A program made the position numbers and the translations under genes. The notes under the pieces are model-generated. The model saw nothing but the letters and a program-made list of their open reading frames with translations. It was not told the DNA's origin and did not search any database. Positions 7,772 through 17,176 of a stretch of 64,000 nt of DNA are shown here, in pieces. How positions within the stretch are numbered: the first letter of the stretch is position 1; each line of letters starts with the position of its first letter. This DNA is from JACDQM01 sp044373315 (GTDB lineage Bacteria > Pseudomonadota > Gammaproteobacteria > Burkholderiales > Burkholderiaceae_C). The stretch is from contig NZ_JBILQK010000013.1 of NCBI RefSeq assembly GCF_044373315.1, positions 1 to 64,000 on the forward strand, given 5' to 3'.

Positions 7772-9892
7772 CTAGGCCCGAGTGTCAAAGGAGCTCGGCC
7801 TGGTCGGTACTTCGTCGGGCTCGTCGAGGGAAATATCGACTTCCAGCGCATTGGGTGCCGTCAAGGCACCTGCCGGTGCCTGCCAGATCATCGTTGCCAT
7901 CAGTTCGGTCGAACCCAGCTTGCCCGGCACCTCAAGTGGGAGGAACAGGTCGATGCCCTCGCCTCGCACCTCATGCTCTGACTTGTCCCGCGCAACGCCA
8001 TAAAGCATCAGCAGATCGGCCTGCGTCAGCAGATCCAGAGACTCCTGAGGCAAGGGTCCCGGCAGGGAACCATCCTCGGCGTGACCCACAAGCAGTGACT
8101 GAAGCAAAGCCATGCTTGCCGCACTGTCTGGCCAGCGTCGCTGCAACATCAGCAAGACCGCGGCATGGTCCTCCAGCCCCTCGCCCGCCATCATGTCCGC
8201 AGACCACTCCGGCGCTGGCAGATCGAACCGGTCCCGGTAGCGCTGCGACAAGGCCATGAAATCGTCTTCCCGGCGCGCACGCTGGAAGAGATGCAGCAAC
8301 TTCAGATAGGGCAGCGCCACCTCGGCAGCCGCACCATCAAGCCGCGCTCTCAACAACTCGATCGCGGCATCGTCCTGACCGAGCACCAGGAAAAAATCTA
8401 CCTGCTGTTCAAGGTCAATCAAGTCCTCGACGTTGACACGCACCGGTTCGGTGTCAGCTTTAAGTGTCGACGTCGCCGCTGAAGCTATGGGGGCTACTGG
8501 CTCGACCAGCTGAAAGGTAACCGGCTCATCCTCAGGTTCTGGCGGCGTCGGGGGCAACATGGCCAGCACAGCCCCAGACGGCGTCGCCGGTGCTGCGTCA
8601 ACGCTGCTGTCTGCACTGATGCTGGTTGGGGCTACAGCCAAGTCTGCAGCCGTAGCCTGCGTAGCCCGCGTCGCAACTGCCCGCGGCGGCGCGACCTGAT
8701 CTTCAGAAACAGTCTCAGATTTCACATCAGCCCACCAGGCCGATTCGCGCAGCTGCCGCTCCTGCTTGCGGCTGCGCCACAGTTGAAAGCTCACAGCGCT
8801 GAGGCCCAGAGTGAGGGCTGCCAACAGCACGGTCAGCGGATTGAGATAGCGCTCAGACTGCGCGCGCTCAAGCTCTGCGCGCAAGGCCTGCAGCTGCTGT
8901 TGCGACAGGCGCTGTTCCGCCTGCATGGCCAGCATGCCCTGCTCAAGCTTCGCCATGCGCTCGGCGGCGGCATCAGGCCCCGCCTGCACCCCGGCCGCCG
9001 ATGAGGCAGTCTCACTCGCTGCCGGCATAGCCGCAGGCGCCGCAGACTGCATCGCTTCCGCGGGTTCAAGCTGCAAGCGCGCCGCGGGTCGGGTGGAAGG
9101 GACCTTCTTCGCCGGCTGCTCACCTTGCTGGGCAGCCGCAAGGCGCTGCGCCGGCTTGCCCTTGGGCGCTGGTTTGGCCTCAGCGGAAGCGCTGTCTGTG
9201 CGGCTTGTGGAACTGGGCGTCCCAGCGTCAACCGCGGCAGACGCCGGCTTGAGCTCAGCGCCCTTCCTTGTGACGACAGGCGCTACCGAGGAGGCCGCGG
9301 GTTCGGCAGGAACCAGGTTCGGCACCTCACCAGGCGACAAGGGCGCAGGCGCGAGCAGAGCAGACGGGCGCGCTTCGGCCGTATTCAACGCAGCCTGCAT
9401 CTGCGGCGAATAGCTGCGAACCACGACCGCAGGCTGCGCCTGCGTCGTGAGGCTCGGGGTCGCCCCAGGCGGGTCGATGAAGGCGGTGTATTGACGCACC
9501 AGCCGTGCCGGGCACCCCAGCGACAAACTCACCGTCACCAAAGGCTCGTCGATCTGCGGCACCGAGCGAAGGCGCACTGCGCGCACCTTGAGCTCGCTCT
9601 CCCCCTCGAGCTGCACCACCACGCCTGTGGCTGGCACTCGCACATCGCCCGCCAGAACCTCAGCCGTGACGCAATCCGGGCTCAGACTTTCACCAACACC
9701 CAAGCTGACCGGAAAAACCAGATGCAGGGGCTGGCCGAGCGCAGACAAGGTCTGCGGGCGCCCAACGCCAATCGCAGTGGCTGCCGGATGCATGCCGATC
9801 ACGGCCACGCCCAGCGCCAGGGCTCGAAGCGCAGCGCCAGGGACGGCGCGTGTGTTCAGGAACTTTCGGGGCGCGAAGGACGCTCTGGACAT
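7772..9892 (-). CDS. FimV-like membrane protein
   Basis: A protein of about 706 residues built like FimV/TspA. After a signal sequence (ALRALALGVAVIGMHP), the N-terminal region carries LSALGQPLHLVFPVSL, the hallmark of the FimV N-terminal domain. A long alanine/proline-rich linker follows, then a helical segment with MAKLEQGMLAMQAEQRLSQQ (coiled coil), one transmembrane helix (LTVLLAALTLGLSAVSFQLW), another disordered stretch, and a C-terminal helical region DLIDLEQQVDFFLVLGQDD typical of betaproteobacterial FimV-type proteins. No LysM domain is obvious. FimV proteins act at the cell pole in type IV pilus assembly and twitching. No pilus genes are nearby. I prefer the ATG at 9892; a GTG at 9904 is possible. 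The 142 bases between it and the convergent aminotransferase gene show nothing I can name. Confidence 0.72.
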   Translation of the reverse strand: MSRASFAPRKFLNTRAVPGAALRALALGVAVIGMHPAATAIGVGRPQTLSALGQPLHLVFPVSLGVGESLSPDCVTAEVLAGDVRVPATGVVVQLEGESELKVRAVRLRSVPQIDEPLVTVSLSLGCPARLVRQYTAFIDPPGATPSLTTQAQPAVVVRSYSPQMQAALNTAEARPSALLAPAPLSPGEVPNLVPAEPAASSVAPVVTRKGAELKPASAAVDAGTPSSTSRTDSASAEAKPAPKGKPAQRLAAAQQGEQPAKKVPSTRPAARLQLEPAEAMQSAAPAAMPAASETASSAAGVQAGPDAAAERMAKLEQGMLAMQAEQRLSQQQLQALRAELERAQSERYLNPLTVLLAALTLGLSAVSFQLWRSRKQERQLRESAWWADVKSETVSEDQVAPPRAVATRATQATAADLAVAPTSISADSSVDAAPATPSGAVLAMLPPTPPEPEDEPVTFQLVEPVAPIASAATSTLKADTEPVRVNVEDLIDLEQQVDFFLVLGQDDAAIELLRARLDGAAAEVALPYLKLLHLFQRARREDDFMALSQRYRDRFDLPAPEWSADMMAGEGLEDHAAVLLMLQRRWPDSAASMALLQSLLVGHAEDGSLPGPLPQESLDLLTQADLLMLYGVARDKSEHEVRGEGIDLFLPLEVPGKLGSTELMATMIWQAPAGALTAPNALEVDISLDEPDEVPTRPSSFDTRA

Positions 9893-10129
9893 GCCGGGGG
9901 CCACTGTTGTTTGCCGGCGACTCTAGCATGAGGTAACAGCTGGATACAGCCGGCGGTGACCCGCATCCAAGCGCTTGCGCAACGTTGGGTCCATCGTGCA
10001 AGGCAGCGCTGTGCAGCTCGGCTGGCATCGAGGTGGAAGGACATGATCAGTGCACGCGATTGCCCGCACCGCGTCTCGTGGACAATGCATTCTCGCGGCA
10101 ATCCTTTGCTGTCACATCAGCGACTCAGC

Positions 10130-10834
10130 ATGAATAGCTCGGTTCTTACACTCCCCGAACGTAGCAACATCGACTCGGGCTCGTGGTTCTCCAAACTGTC
10201 TGCGCCGCTGCGCAGCGACATTCTTTCCCGTGCAACCGTGCGCCGCATTGGCGATGGCGCACTGCTGTCCTGCCGCGGCGAGCCTGCCGAGGATTGGATT
10301 GGCGTCGCCAAGGGTGCGGTGCGCGTGAGCACGGTGTCACTGGCCGGAAAGCAGGTGACCCTCACCTATGTGGAGCCCGGCACCTGGTTTGGCGACATCG
10401 CCCTGTTCGATGGCATGCCGCGGACGCACGACGCGTCAGCGCATGGCGAAACTACCCTGCTGTCAGTACGCAAGCCCGATTTCAAGGCCTTGCTGCAACA
10501 GCACTCCGAACTCTACGAAGCCTTGTTGCGCCTGAACTGCCGGCGTCTGCGCCTGATGTTCGACGCCGTCGAAGACCTGAACACGCGACCGCTGGCGGCG
10601 CGCCTGGCCAAGCAGATCCTGCTGTTGGCACGCGCCTATGGCATTCCGCAAGGCGAGGAAGTGCGCATCGGCCTGCAGCTCGCTCAGGAAGACCTGGCGC
10701 AATTGCTGGGCGCCTCCCGCCAGCGCGTAAATCAGGAGCTCAAGGGCTTCGAGCGCGAGGGTGCCGTGCGGGTCGAACCCACGCGCCTGGTCGTGCTCAG
10801 CAAGGACAAACTGCTGGCCATCGCCAGCCGATAG
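10130..10834 (+). CDS. Crp/Fnr-family transcriptional regulator
   Basis: A 234-residue regulator: an N-terminal cyclic-nucleotide-binding-like beta barrel (ISLAGKQVTLTYVEPGTWFG-type segment at about 60-80), a dimerisation helix (RLMFDAVEDLNTRPLAARLA) and a C-terminal winged helix with LAQEDLAQLLGASRQRVNQE as the recognition region. The four N-terminal cysteines of FNR are absent, so it is not an oxygen-sensing iron-sulfur FNR. The pocket residues cannot be judged well enough to claim cAMP binding. The start at 10130 is chosen because it begins at the usual position; upstream in-frame starts would add about 58 residues unlike the family. About 225 bases separate it from the divergent FimV-like gene. 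Confidence 0.87.
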   Translation: MNSSVLTLPERSNIDSGSWFSKLSAPLRSDILSRATVRRIGDGALLSCRGEPAEDWIGVAKGAVRVSTVSLAGKQVTLTYVEPGTWFGDIALFDGMPRTHDASAHGETTLLSVRKPDFKALLQQHSELYEALLRLNCRRLRLMFDAVEDLNTRPLAARLAKQILLLARAYGIPQGEEVRIGLQLAQEDLAQLLGASRQRVNQELKGFEREGAVRVEPTRLVVLSKDKLLAIASR

Positions 10835-10862
10835 CCCGGACCGCCGGTGGCGGCGCCCGGGC
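10834..10862 (+). terminator. GC-rich stem-loop after the Crp/Fnr gene
   Basis: GCCCGG (10834-10839) pairs with CCGGGC (10857-10862), and inside it CCGCC (10841-10845) pairs with GGCGG (10849-10853) around a GGT loop. It begins at the stop codon of the regulator. There is no T-run, so it may only stabilise the message or partly terminate before the phosphotransferase gene. Confidence 0.35.
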
Positions 10863-10891
10863 CCTCTGAAGAACTCAAATCAAGGAGACCC

Positions 10892-11968
10892 ATGGACGAC
10901 GCTTTCACCGGCACCCGCGCGCCCAGCCAGGCGCTGGACAGCACTTCGCTTAGCCAATGGCTCGAACAGGCCATACCCGGTTTCGCCGGGCCGCTGAGCA
11001 TCGAGCAGTTCAAGGGCGGCCAGTCCAACCCCACGTACAAGCTGGTGACGCCGCAGCGCAGTTATGTGATGCGGAGCAAGCCTGGTCCGGTGGCGAAGCT
11101 GCTGCCGTCGGCCCATGCCATTGAGCGAGAGTTCACAGTCATGCAAGCACTGGAAGGCTCCGCAGTTCCGGTGCCCAGAATGCTGGCCTTGTGCGAGGAC
11201 GAGTCGGTCATCGGCCGTGCCTTCTACATCATGGAGTACATCGACGGTCGCGTGCTGTGGGACCAGTCCTTGCCCGGCATGAGCCAGGGCGAGCGCAGCG
11301 CGATCTACCAAGAGATGAACCGCGTCATCGCGGCATTGCACAGCGTCGACTTCAATTCGCTGGGCTTGGCCAACTATGGCAAGCCGGGCAACTACTTCGA
11401 GCGGCAGATTGGTCGCTGGAGCAAGCAATACCTAGCCTCCGTCACCCAGCCCATCGACGCGATGGAGCGCCTGATTGAGTGGCTGCCGCAGAACATCCCC
11501 GAGTCCGCCCGCGATGAGAGGGAAGCATCCATCGTGCACGGCGACTACCGGCTCGACAACCTGGTCTTCCATCCCAGCGAGCCCCGCGTGCTGGCCGTGC
11601 TGGACTGGGAACTGTCAACGCTTGGCCACCCCCTGGCCGACTTCAGCTACCACTGCATGTCCTGGCACATCGTCAGTTCAGGCGTGGCTCGCGGCATTGC
11701 AGGCAAGGACCTGGCCGCACTCGGAATCCCGGACGAACTGAGCTATGTAACGCTGTATTGCGAGCGAACGGGCCGCAAGGACGTGGCCGCCGTGATGCGT
11801 GACTGGAACTTCTATCTGGCCTACAACCTGTTCCGCATCGCCGCCATCCTGCAAGGTATCGCAAAGCGGGTGGAAACAGGTACGGCTTCGAGTGCGCAAG
11901 CCCGTGAGGCTGATGCGGGTGCGCGCCCGCTGGCGGACTTGGCCTGGCAATTCGCGCAGCGGGCCTGA
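10892..11968 (+). CDS. Phosphotransferase family protein (APH/ACAD10-like)
   Basis: A 358-residue protein with the aminoglycoside-phosphotransferase/choline-kinase fold. Key motifs are GGQSNPTYKL (nucleotide loop), AFYIMEYIDGRV (hinge), HGDYRLDNLVF (catalytic loop with Asp and Asn) and VLDWELSTLGHPLADFSY (metal-binding Asp). It resembles the ACAD10/FadE36-type kinases found with acyl-CoA dehydrogenases, which may phosphorylate hydroxy-acyl compounds. AAGGAGA ends seven bases before the ATG at 10892, fixing this start. A short stem (CGGGCC, TGA, GGCCCG at 11960-11974) surrounds its stop codon. No acyl-CoA dehydrogenase lies beside it, so the substrate is open. Confidence 0.88.
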   Translation: MDDAFTGTRAPSQALDSTSLSQWLEQAIPGFAGPLSIEQFKGGQSNPTYKLVTPQRSYVMRSKPGPVAKLLPSAHAIEREFTVMQALEGSAVPVPRMLALCEDESVIGRAFYIMEYIDGRVLWDQSLPGMSQGERSAIYQEMNRVIAALHSVDFNSLGLANYGKPGNYFERQIGRWSKQYLASVTQPIDAMERLIEWLPQNIPESARDEREASIVHGDYRLDNLVFHPSEPRVLAVLDWELSTLGHPLADFSYHCMSWHIVSSGVARGIAGKDLAALGIPDELSYVTLYCERTGRKDVAAVMRDWNFYLAYNLFRIAAILQGIAKRVETGTASSAQAREADAGARPLADLAWQFAQRA

Positions 11969-11980
11969 GGCCCGAGCAAC

Positions 11981-12724
11981 TTAGCGCCCCGGCCCCTGCT
12001 CTTCGGGAGTTGAGCTCTGCCAGGCCACCGAGGTGGTGGTCGGCCAGGGTCCGCCATCGCTCAGCCGGCCGTTGACACGCAGTGCCTCGCGGCACGCCGT
12101 TTCAAGCAACTTGACCAGGGCCTGGACGTCTTCAAGGCTGGGCTCTGCCATCGCAACACGCAGATAGACATTGCCCCGCATGCTCATCAGCACAAAGGCA
12201 CGCTCCTCGGGCAACAGATCCTGACTGGCCAGTGCCAGCGTATCCGACATCGGCCCATCAAGCCAAGCGCCGATCAGATCACGGTTCACACCGAGAGCGC
12301 CAAAGCGCTCTCGCACCGGCTTCGAGTTGAAGTTCTTCAGCTTGGGAAACATCACCAGCCAGCGCATTTCTTCTGGCGTGTCGGTGTCCACCCGGGTCTT
12401 CAGGGTGTCGGTGTAAGCCTCAAAGACCGCCTTCTCAAGGCGCTCCATCAGCTGGCGCGCGATCACCATCATTTGAAGATCGCTGTGCAAGCCGAGTTCG
12501 ACACGCATGCGCAATTCGGTGCCGTCGATGTAAGCCCGCTGCGATGGCCCCCACTCGATGCGCAGCGCGCCCGGCAAGGCCTTGGGCTGCTCGATCTGAA
12601 AACCGCGCCCATCACGCGCCTGGCGGAACACTGCATTGCGTGTTTCGGCCCAGTCCGACAGAGGACGCCAGCGCGCCGCATTGGCACGCACCACGAACCA
12701 GCGTTTAACTTGCTTAATTACCAT
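11981..12724 (-). CDS. Conserved hypothetical protein, about 247 residues
   Basis: A soluble protein starting MVIKQVKRWFVVRANAA, with no signal peptide or membrane helix. It has an N-terminal beta-rich part (LRIEWGPSQRAYIDGTELRM), a helical middle (MMVIARQLMERLEKAVFEAY) that reads like a substrate-independent helical bundle, and a C-terminal EDVQALVKLLETACREALRV helix. I recognise no domain. The start at 12724 is preferred over one at 12838 that would cross the divergent glutathione transferase start. Its codon use is like its neighbours, and the helix-rich conserved-looking core argues it is a real gene. Confidence 0.7.
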   Translation of the reverse strand: MVIKQVKRWFVVRANAARWRPLSDWAETRNAVFRQARDGRGFQIEQPKALPGALRIEWGPSQRAYIDGTELRMRVELGLHSDLQMMVIARQLMERLEKAVFEAYTDTLKTRVDTDTPEEMRWLVMFPKLKNFNSKPVRERFGALGVNRDLIGAWLDGPMSDTLALASQDLLPEERAFVLMSMRGNVYLRVAMAEPSLEDVQALVKLLETACREALRVNGRLSDGGPWPTTTSVAWQSSTPEEQGPGR

Positions 12725-12797
12725 GAGCGAAGAGAATGCCAGCGAACGTTGCTGCTGCGTCGCCTTTGTGGCGAGGGCTTGTATGGAGAGGCATTCA

Positions 12798-13490
12798 ATG
12801 ATTGAAGCATATTCATGGCCCACACCAAACGGCCACAAGATTCACATCATGTTGGAAGAATGTGGCCTGCCCTATCGGGTGATCCCCGTGGACATCGGAA
12901 GCGGTGCGCAATTCGAGCCCGATTTCCTGGCCATCAGTCCCAACAACAAGATTCCAGCGATCGTCGACCCAGATGGCCCTGAGGGCCAGCCGATCTCGCT
13001 GTTCGAGTCGGGTGCAATTCTGCTCTATCTGGCGGGCAAGACAGGCAAATTTCTGCCCAGCGGCGCCGCGGCCAAGTACGAGGTGCTGCAGTGGCTGATG
13101 TTCCAGGTCGGAGGCGTGGGGCCGATGCTGGGCCAGGCTCACCACTTCCGCATTTACGCGCCCGAGAAGATTCCCTACGCAATCGAGCGCTACACCCAAG
13201 AAGCCAAACGACTGTACGGCGTCGTCAACAAGCGACTGGCGGTCAGCAAGTACATCGGCGGACCCGAGTACTCGATCGCGGACATGGCCGTTTTCCCTTG
13301 GCTGCGCTCATGGAAAAACCAGGGTGTCGAGATGCATGACTATCCGCATCTGAGAGGCTGGTTTGACGAGATCGCTGCCCGACCGGCCGTGCAGCGCGGC
13401 GTCGAAGTCTTGGCCCCGTTGCGGCGCCCGCTCATAGACGACAAGGCACGCGAAGTGCTGTTCGGCAAAGAGCAGTACAAACACCGCTAG
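12798..13490 (+). CDS. yfcG: Glutathione S-transferase, YfcG/Nu-class disulfide reductase
   Basis: A 230-residue GST. The thioredoxin-like N-terminal domain has YSWPTPNGHKIHIMLEE and ISPNNKIPAIVDPDG, then LFESGAILLYLAGKTG, closely following E. coli YfcG; the helical C-terminal domain has LQWLMFQVGGVGPMLGQ and YSIADMAVFPWL. Nu-class enzymes bind two glutathiones and reduce disulfides rather than conjugate; the Thr and Asn of TPNGHK are the residues used instead of a catalytic Ser or Cys. GGAGAG lies seven bases before the ATG at 12798. It is divergent from the hypothetical gene to its left by 73 bases. Confidence 0.92.
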   Translation: MIEAYSWPTPNGHKIHIMLEECGLPYRVIPVDIGSGAQFEPDFLAISPNNKIPAIVDPDGPEGQPISLFESGAILLYLAGKTGKFLPSGAAAKYEVLQWLMFQVGGVGPMLGQAHHFRIYAPEKIPYAIERYTQEAKRLYGVVNKRLAVSKYIGGPEYSIADMAVFPWLRSWKNQGVEMHDYPHLRGWFDEIAARPAVQRGVEVLAPLRRPLIDDKAREVLFGKEQYKHR

Positions 13491-13520
13491 ACCTCAAGCA
13501 AGCCGCACGAGGCCGAAGAA

Positions 13521-13597
13521 TGGCCCGACCGGAGGGAATCGAACCCCCAACCGCCCGCTTAGAAGGCGGGTGCTCTATCCGGTTGAGCTACGGTCGG
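13521..13597 (-). tRNA. tRNA-Arg (anticodon TCT)
   Basis: The minus strand folds into a full cloverleaf. The acceptor stem CCGACCG/CGGTCGG is perfect (seven pairs), followed by discriminator G and an encoded CCA. The anticodon arm CCCGC-CTTCTAA-GCGGG gives TCT. The T loop is TTCGATT. It reads AGA codons. Confidence 0.97.
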
Positions 13598-13709
13598 CTT
13601 GCAGGGGCGCCATTTTGCCACGCGCCTCAATGGCGCCGGCGCGCCAAAACGGATGCCAAGAAAGACAAAGCCGCCAGGGCTTTTGACCCAGGCGGCTCAG
13701 CAGATTGGA

Positions 13710-13786
13710 TGGTCGGGGCGGCGGGATTCGAACTCGCGACCCTCTGCTCCCAAAGCAGATGCGCTACCAGGCTGCGCTACGCCCCG
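13710..13786 (-). tRNA. tRNA-Pro (anticodon TGG)
   Basis: The minus strand gives acceptor stem CGGGGCG/CGCCCCG, discriminator A and encoded CCA. The anticodon arm CTGCT-TTGGGAG-(C)AGAG-type stem places TGG in the loop, and the T loop is TTCGAAT. It lies 112 bases from the tRNA-Arg gene on the same strand; the spacer shows no further gene. Confidence 0.97.
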
Positions 13787-13834
13787 ACTAAGCTGCGCAT
13801 TGTAACCCGAGCTTCAGGGCATTCCGGGAAAGTC

Positions 13835-16800
13835 TCAGAAGAAGTTGCTTTGAACCTGTTCGGTGCAATCGATCAAGCGGCCTTGCCCTGTGATGAAAGC
13901 CGTTCGCACAGGCTCTCCTGGCTGCAGCTCGAGCACCGCCTGACGGTAGCGGCCCATCTGCTTAAGGTACTCGTCCTGACGATGCGGCGCTGCATTGAGC
14001 TTGTAGTCCAGCACCCACCAGACCGGCACATCGGCATCGGCGGATCCTGGCATGCAGACCAGCCGGTCGATGCGCATGTCCTGCCCGGCCAGGCTGATCG
14101 CCACCTCATTGCCAGCCCAGACGAAGCACTGAGGATCAAAAAACGCAGCGCACTCGGCACTGCCCAAGATGGCGGCTGCGCTCCGCTCGAGCCGGTCGGC
14201 TCGGGCCGCATCGAGCCCGTACATCTGCTTTGCCGATGCCAGCAACTGAGGCAAGTCCTGCCCCCGCGGCCCGCTGGCCCATTCCAGTACGCGATGCAGA
14301 GCCTCTCCCAGCGCCGCACTGTCATCGACGGGCTCGGGCGCGCTGCCGATCTCTGCAGCCGAGACTTCCGCCCGAGGCGCGAGTGGCAGGCTGTACAAAG
14401 CAAAGGGTTCGTCGGCCACCAACGCCGCCCCGGCCGGCGGCACCGCCAACGGCTGCCCCAAAGGCTGTAAGCGCGCCCACCAACTGGGCACCGTCGACTT
14501 GCTGCGCGCCGGCGTTCGGCTGAACACCAGGCGCGAGCGGGCACGCGTCATCGCCACGTAAAGCGCATTGAGCTCTTCCCTTTGGCGCTGCTCGCGCTCT
14601 TCGTCGAGCAAGGCTTGCAAAGAAGGCGGCGGCTGGCTCTCGGAGGCCAGAAATGCCACCGTGCCTGGTGTGGCGTCCTGCACGGCCCAGGCCACAGCCA
14701 GGCTGTTGCTTTCGGCGCGAGCCGGCCCGGCCTCGCAATCCATCAGGAACACCACCCGGGCCTCGAGCCCCTTGGCTCCGTGCACGGTCAGCAACTGCAC
14801 GGCCTCGCCCTGGCTCGGCCATGCCAGCTTCAGTGCCCGGGTCTTCAGCGCGCGCACAAAGCTGTAGACACCGGCATGGCGGCCACCATCCAGGTCGAGC
14901 GAGAGGGCCAGCAAGGCCTCGACCGCGTGCAGGCGCGAGCGCCGCTCGCTGGGCGGCACGGCCGCCGCCAGGCGCTGCAGCAACTCTCCTTCGAAGACGA
15001 TCGCATCCAGCAGGTCATGCGGACTGCGCAGGCGCGCCAGGTCTTGCCAGCGCGCCAGCAGGCCGCGCGCACGTTGCAAGGCCGGGCTCAGCTGCGCAGC
15101 GTCCACCAGCATCAAGGCAGCCCACCAGCTCTGGCTGCTCTCGGCCTGCAGCCGCCCCAGCCACTGCACTGACGCTGCGTGTTCAGCCAGCAGCAGCAGA
15201 TCGTCCTCGCCCGCGCCAAACAGCGGGGTCCGCAAGGCATGGGCCAGCGACAAGTTGTGGCCCGGCGAGGCCAGCACATCGAGCAACGCCAGCAAGTCAC
15301 GCACGTCCGGTGAGTCAAGCAAAGGGGTATCCTCGGGCGCCGCATGCGCAATGCCCAGGCTCTTAAGCGTCTGCGCCAGTACGCGCAGTCCGTCTCGCTT
15401 GCGTGCCAGCACGAAGATCTCGCCCGGCAAGGCCTGACCCTCACGAACCAGGGCGGCAATGCAGGCGGCGATCCGCGCCGCCTCCGCGGCACGGCGTTGC
15501 AGCTCAGGCTCGTGCCGCGCCTGTGTCAGGCTCGGCCGCCAGGCCTGTGCCGCGTCGTCAGCGTCCTCAGCAGTCGCATTGGGCTCGACACCGGCATCCT
15601 CCAGCCAGAACACGCCGGCCAGCGGGTCGCCTGCGGACGCGGCACTCGCCTCGGTGGTGTGGGGGCGAAAGCCGCTGTATTCGCCCGCTCGACTCGCGCT
15701 GTCAAAGGCTGCATTCACGGCGGCCAGCACCGGCGGCGCATTGCGGCGCGTGTGATCGCAGGCCAGCAAGGTGCCACCCAGGCCTTCGCGGACGAAATCA
15801 CTGGCTGCGGCGAAGACACGCGGCTCAGCACGTCGAAAGCGATAGATGCTCTGCTTGGGGTCGCCCACGATGAAGACCGAGGGCGCTCGCTGCCCACCGC
15901 CACCCGCGCCACCGTAGCTCGCCAGCCAGGCATAAAGCGCATGCCATTGCAGCGGACTGGTGTCCTGGAATTCATCGATGAGCAGATGGCGCACCTGCGC
16001 GTCTAGCCGCTGCTGCACCCAGCCCGACAAGCCCGGATCGCCCAGCAGGGCCAGGGCACCGCGCTCCAGGTCGTTCATGTCGACCAGGCCACGGCTGCGC
16101 TTGAGCTGCTCGTATTGCTCGATCAGGCACACGGCCAGCCGGCACATCAGGCGATGAGAGCGGCAGGCCTGATGCTGAGCCAGTGCGCGCGACAGCAGCT
16201 CCAGCTCGACCAGCGCTTCTTCGAGATCAGCGCCCTCGCCCAGGTTCTTGCGAGGCGTCCCGGTCGCGGTGAAGAGCGCCACAAAGACGCCCCGAAAGGC
16301 CGCCTCGGCATCGACGTTCCCCAGTGCTGCCTCGATGGCTGTGGCGGCCTTGCGCGGCGTGACGCCTTTGGCCACGCCCAGGGCGCCGGCCAGCGCCCAC
16401 AGCGCCGGCCGCAGCGCATCGAAAGCCTCCACGGGATGCGCGAGCCCTGCGAAACGCGGCGACACGCTAACCGCGTCGGGGACGCTGTCCAGCAAATGGC
16501 CCGTCTGCTGCGCCAGGCGCAGCTCGACTCGCTTGTCGAACGCCGCCTCCAGCCAGCTCTGCAATCGCCGCCTCCCGTAGCTTGAAGTCAGTTCGCGATA
16601 GGCCGCGAGCAGCTCTGGTTCGGCCAGCACGGCCGCGTGGAAGCGCGGCCAGAGTTCCGGCGCCAGTTCGGTGTCGTCCTCCAACAACTGAAGTTCGGGC
16701 GACAAGCCCTGTGTCTCAAGCAACTCAAATGGTGCGGCACGCAGCAGCTGGGAGAACCAGGCATGGAAGGTCCTGATCTCCACGCCCCGCCCGACCTGCA

Positions 16801-17176
16801 GCAGGCGCTGGCGCAGCACCGCCAGCGTCGGCGCCAGTGACTGCGCCTGCGCGGCAGACATGCCGCGCTGCAGCAGCGCGTCGACACGCGCCTCATAGCT
16901 GGCCTGGGAGAATTCCTCCAGCCATTGCCCCAGCCGCTCACGCATCTCGCCAGCGGCCTTGCGGGTGAATGTGATCGCCACGATTTCCTGCGGTTCAGCG
17001 CCTTCAAGCAGCGCGCGAAGGATGCGCGACACCAGCATCCAGGTCTTGCCTGCGCCCGCACAGGCCTCGACCACCACACTGCGCTGGGGATCGCAGGCGA
17101 CGGCATAGAAGCGCTCGCGCGCCACGGTCTGGCCATCGGCGGTATAGGCGGCCACACCAGTCTCGGTCATGATCAC
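13835..17176 (-). CDS. UvrD/RecB-type helicase-nuclease (AddA-like)
   Basis: A 1113-residue superfamily I helicase with a C-terminal nuclease domain. Motif I is VVEACAGAGKTWMLVSRI at about 36, motif Ia VAITFTRKAAGEM, motif II LLIDEFQDTSPLQWHAL, motif III VGDPKQSIYRFRRAEP, motif V LLTVHGAKGLEARVVFL and motif VI ELNALYVAMTRARSRLVFS. The C-terminal part has ALHRVLEWA and WWVLDYKL, the PD-(D/E)xK nuclease core, as in AddA. The gene starts with GTG overlapping the AddB-like stop (GTGA); AGGA lies eight bases upstream. The pair should process double-strand DNA ends to load RecA, replacing or supplementing RecBCD. Assignment as AddA in the strict sense is inference. Confidence 0.88.
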   Translation of the reverse strand: MIMTETGVAAYTADGQTVARERFYAVACDPQRSVVVEACAGAGKTWMLVSRILRALLEGAEPQEIVAITFTRKAAGEMRERLGQWLEEFSQASYEARVDALLQRGMSAAQAQSLAPTLAVLRQRLLQVGRGVEIRTFHAWFSQLLRAAPFELLETQGLSPELQLLEDDTELAPELWPRFHAAVLAEPELLAAYRELTSSYGRRRLQSWLEAAFDKRVELRLAQQTGHLLDSVPDAVSVSPRFAGLAHPVEAFDALRPALWALAGALGVAKGVTPRKAATAIEAALGNVDAEAAFRGVFVALFTATGTPRKNLGEGADLEEALVELELLSRALAQHQACRSHRLMCRLAVCLIEQYEQLKRSRGLVDMNDLERGALALLGDPGLSGWVQQRLDAQVRHLLIDEFQDTSPLQWHALYAWLASYGGAGGGGQRAPSVFIVGDPKQSIYRFRRAEPRVFAAASDFVREGLGGTLLACDHTRRNAPPVLAAVNAAFDSASRAGEYSGFRPHTTEASAASAGDPLAGVFWLEDAGVEPNATAEDADDAAQAWRPSLTQARHEPELQRRAAEAARIAACIAALVREGQALPGEIFVLARKRDGLRVLAQTLKSLGIAHAAPEDTPLLDSPDVRDLLALLDVLASPGHNLSLAHALRTPLFGAGEDDLLLLAEHAASVQWLGRLQAESSQSWWAALMLVDAAQLSPALQRARGLLARWQDLARLRSPHDLLDAIVFEGELLQRLAAAVPPSERRSRLHAVEALLALSLDLDGGRHAGVYSFVRALKTRALKLAWPSQGEAVQLLTVHGAKGLEARVVFLMDCEAGPARAESNSLAVAWAVQDATPGTVAFLASESQPPPSLQALLDEEREQRQREELNALYVAMTRARSRLVFSRTPARSKSTVPSWWARLQPLGQPLAVPPAGAALVADEPFALYSLPLAPRAEVSAAEIGSAPEPVDDSAALGEALHRVLEWASGPRGQDLPQLLASAKQMYGLDAARADRLERSAAAILGSAECAAFFDPQCFVWAGNEVAISLAGQDMRIDRLVCMPGSADADVPVWWVLDYKLNAAPHRQDEYLKQMGRYRQAVLELQPGEPVRTAFITGQGRLIDCTEQVQSNFF

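Noticed and set aside
13491..13834. Integration site or island boundary at the two tRNA genes
   Set aside because: Both tRNAs are complete, no integrase, direct repeat of a tRNA end or mobile gene is nearby, and neighbours are core genes.
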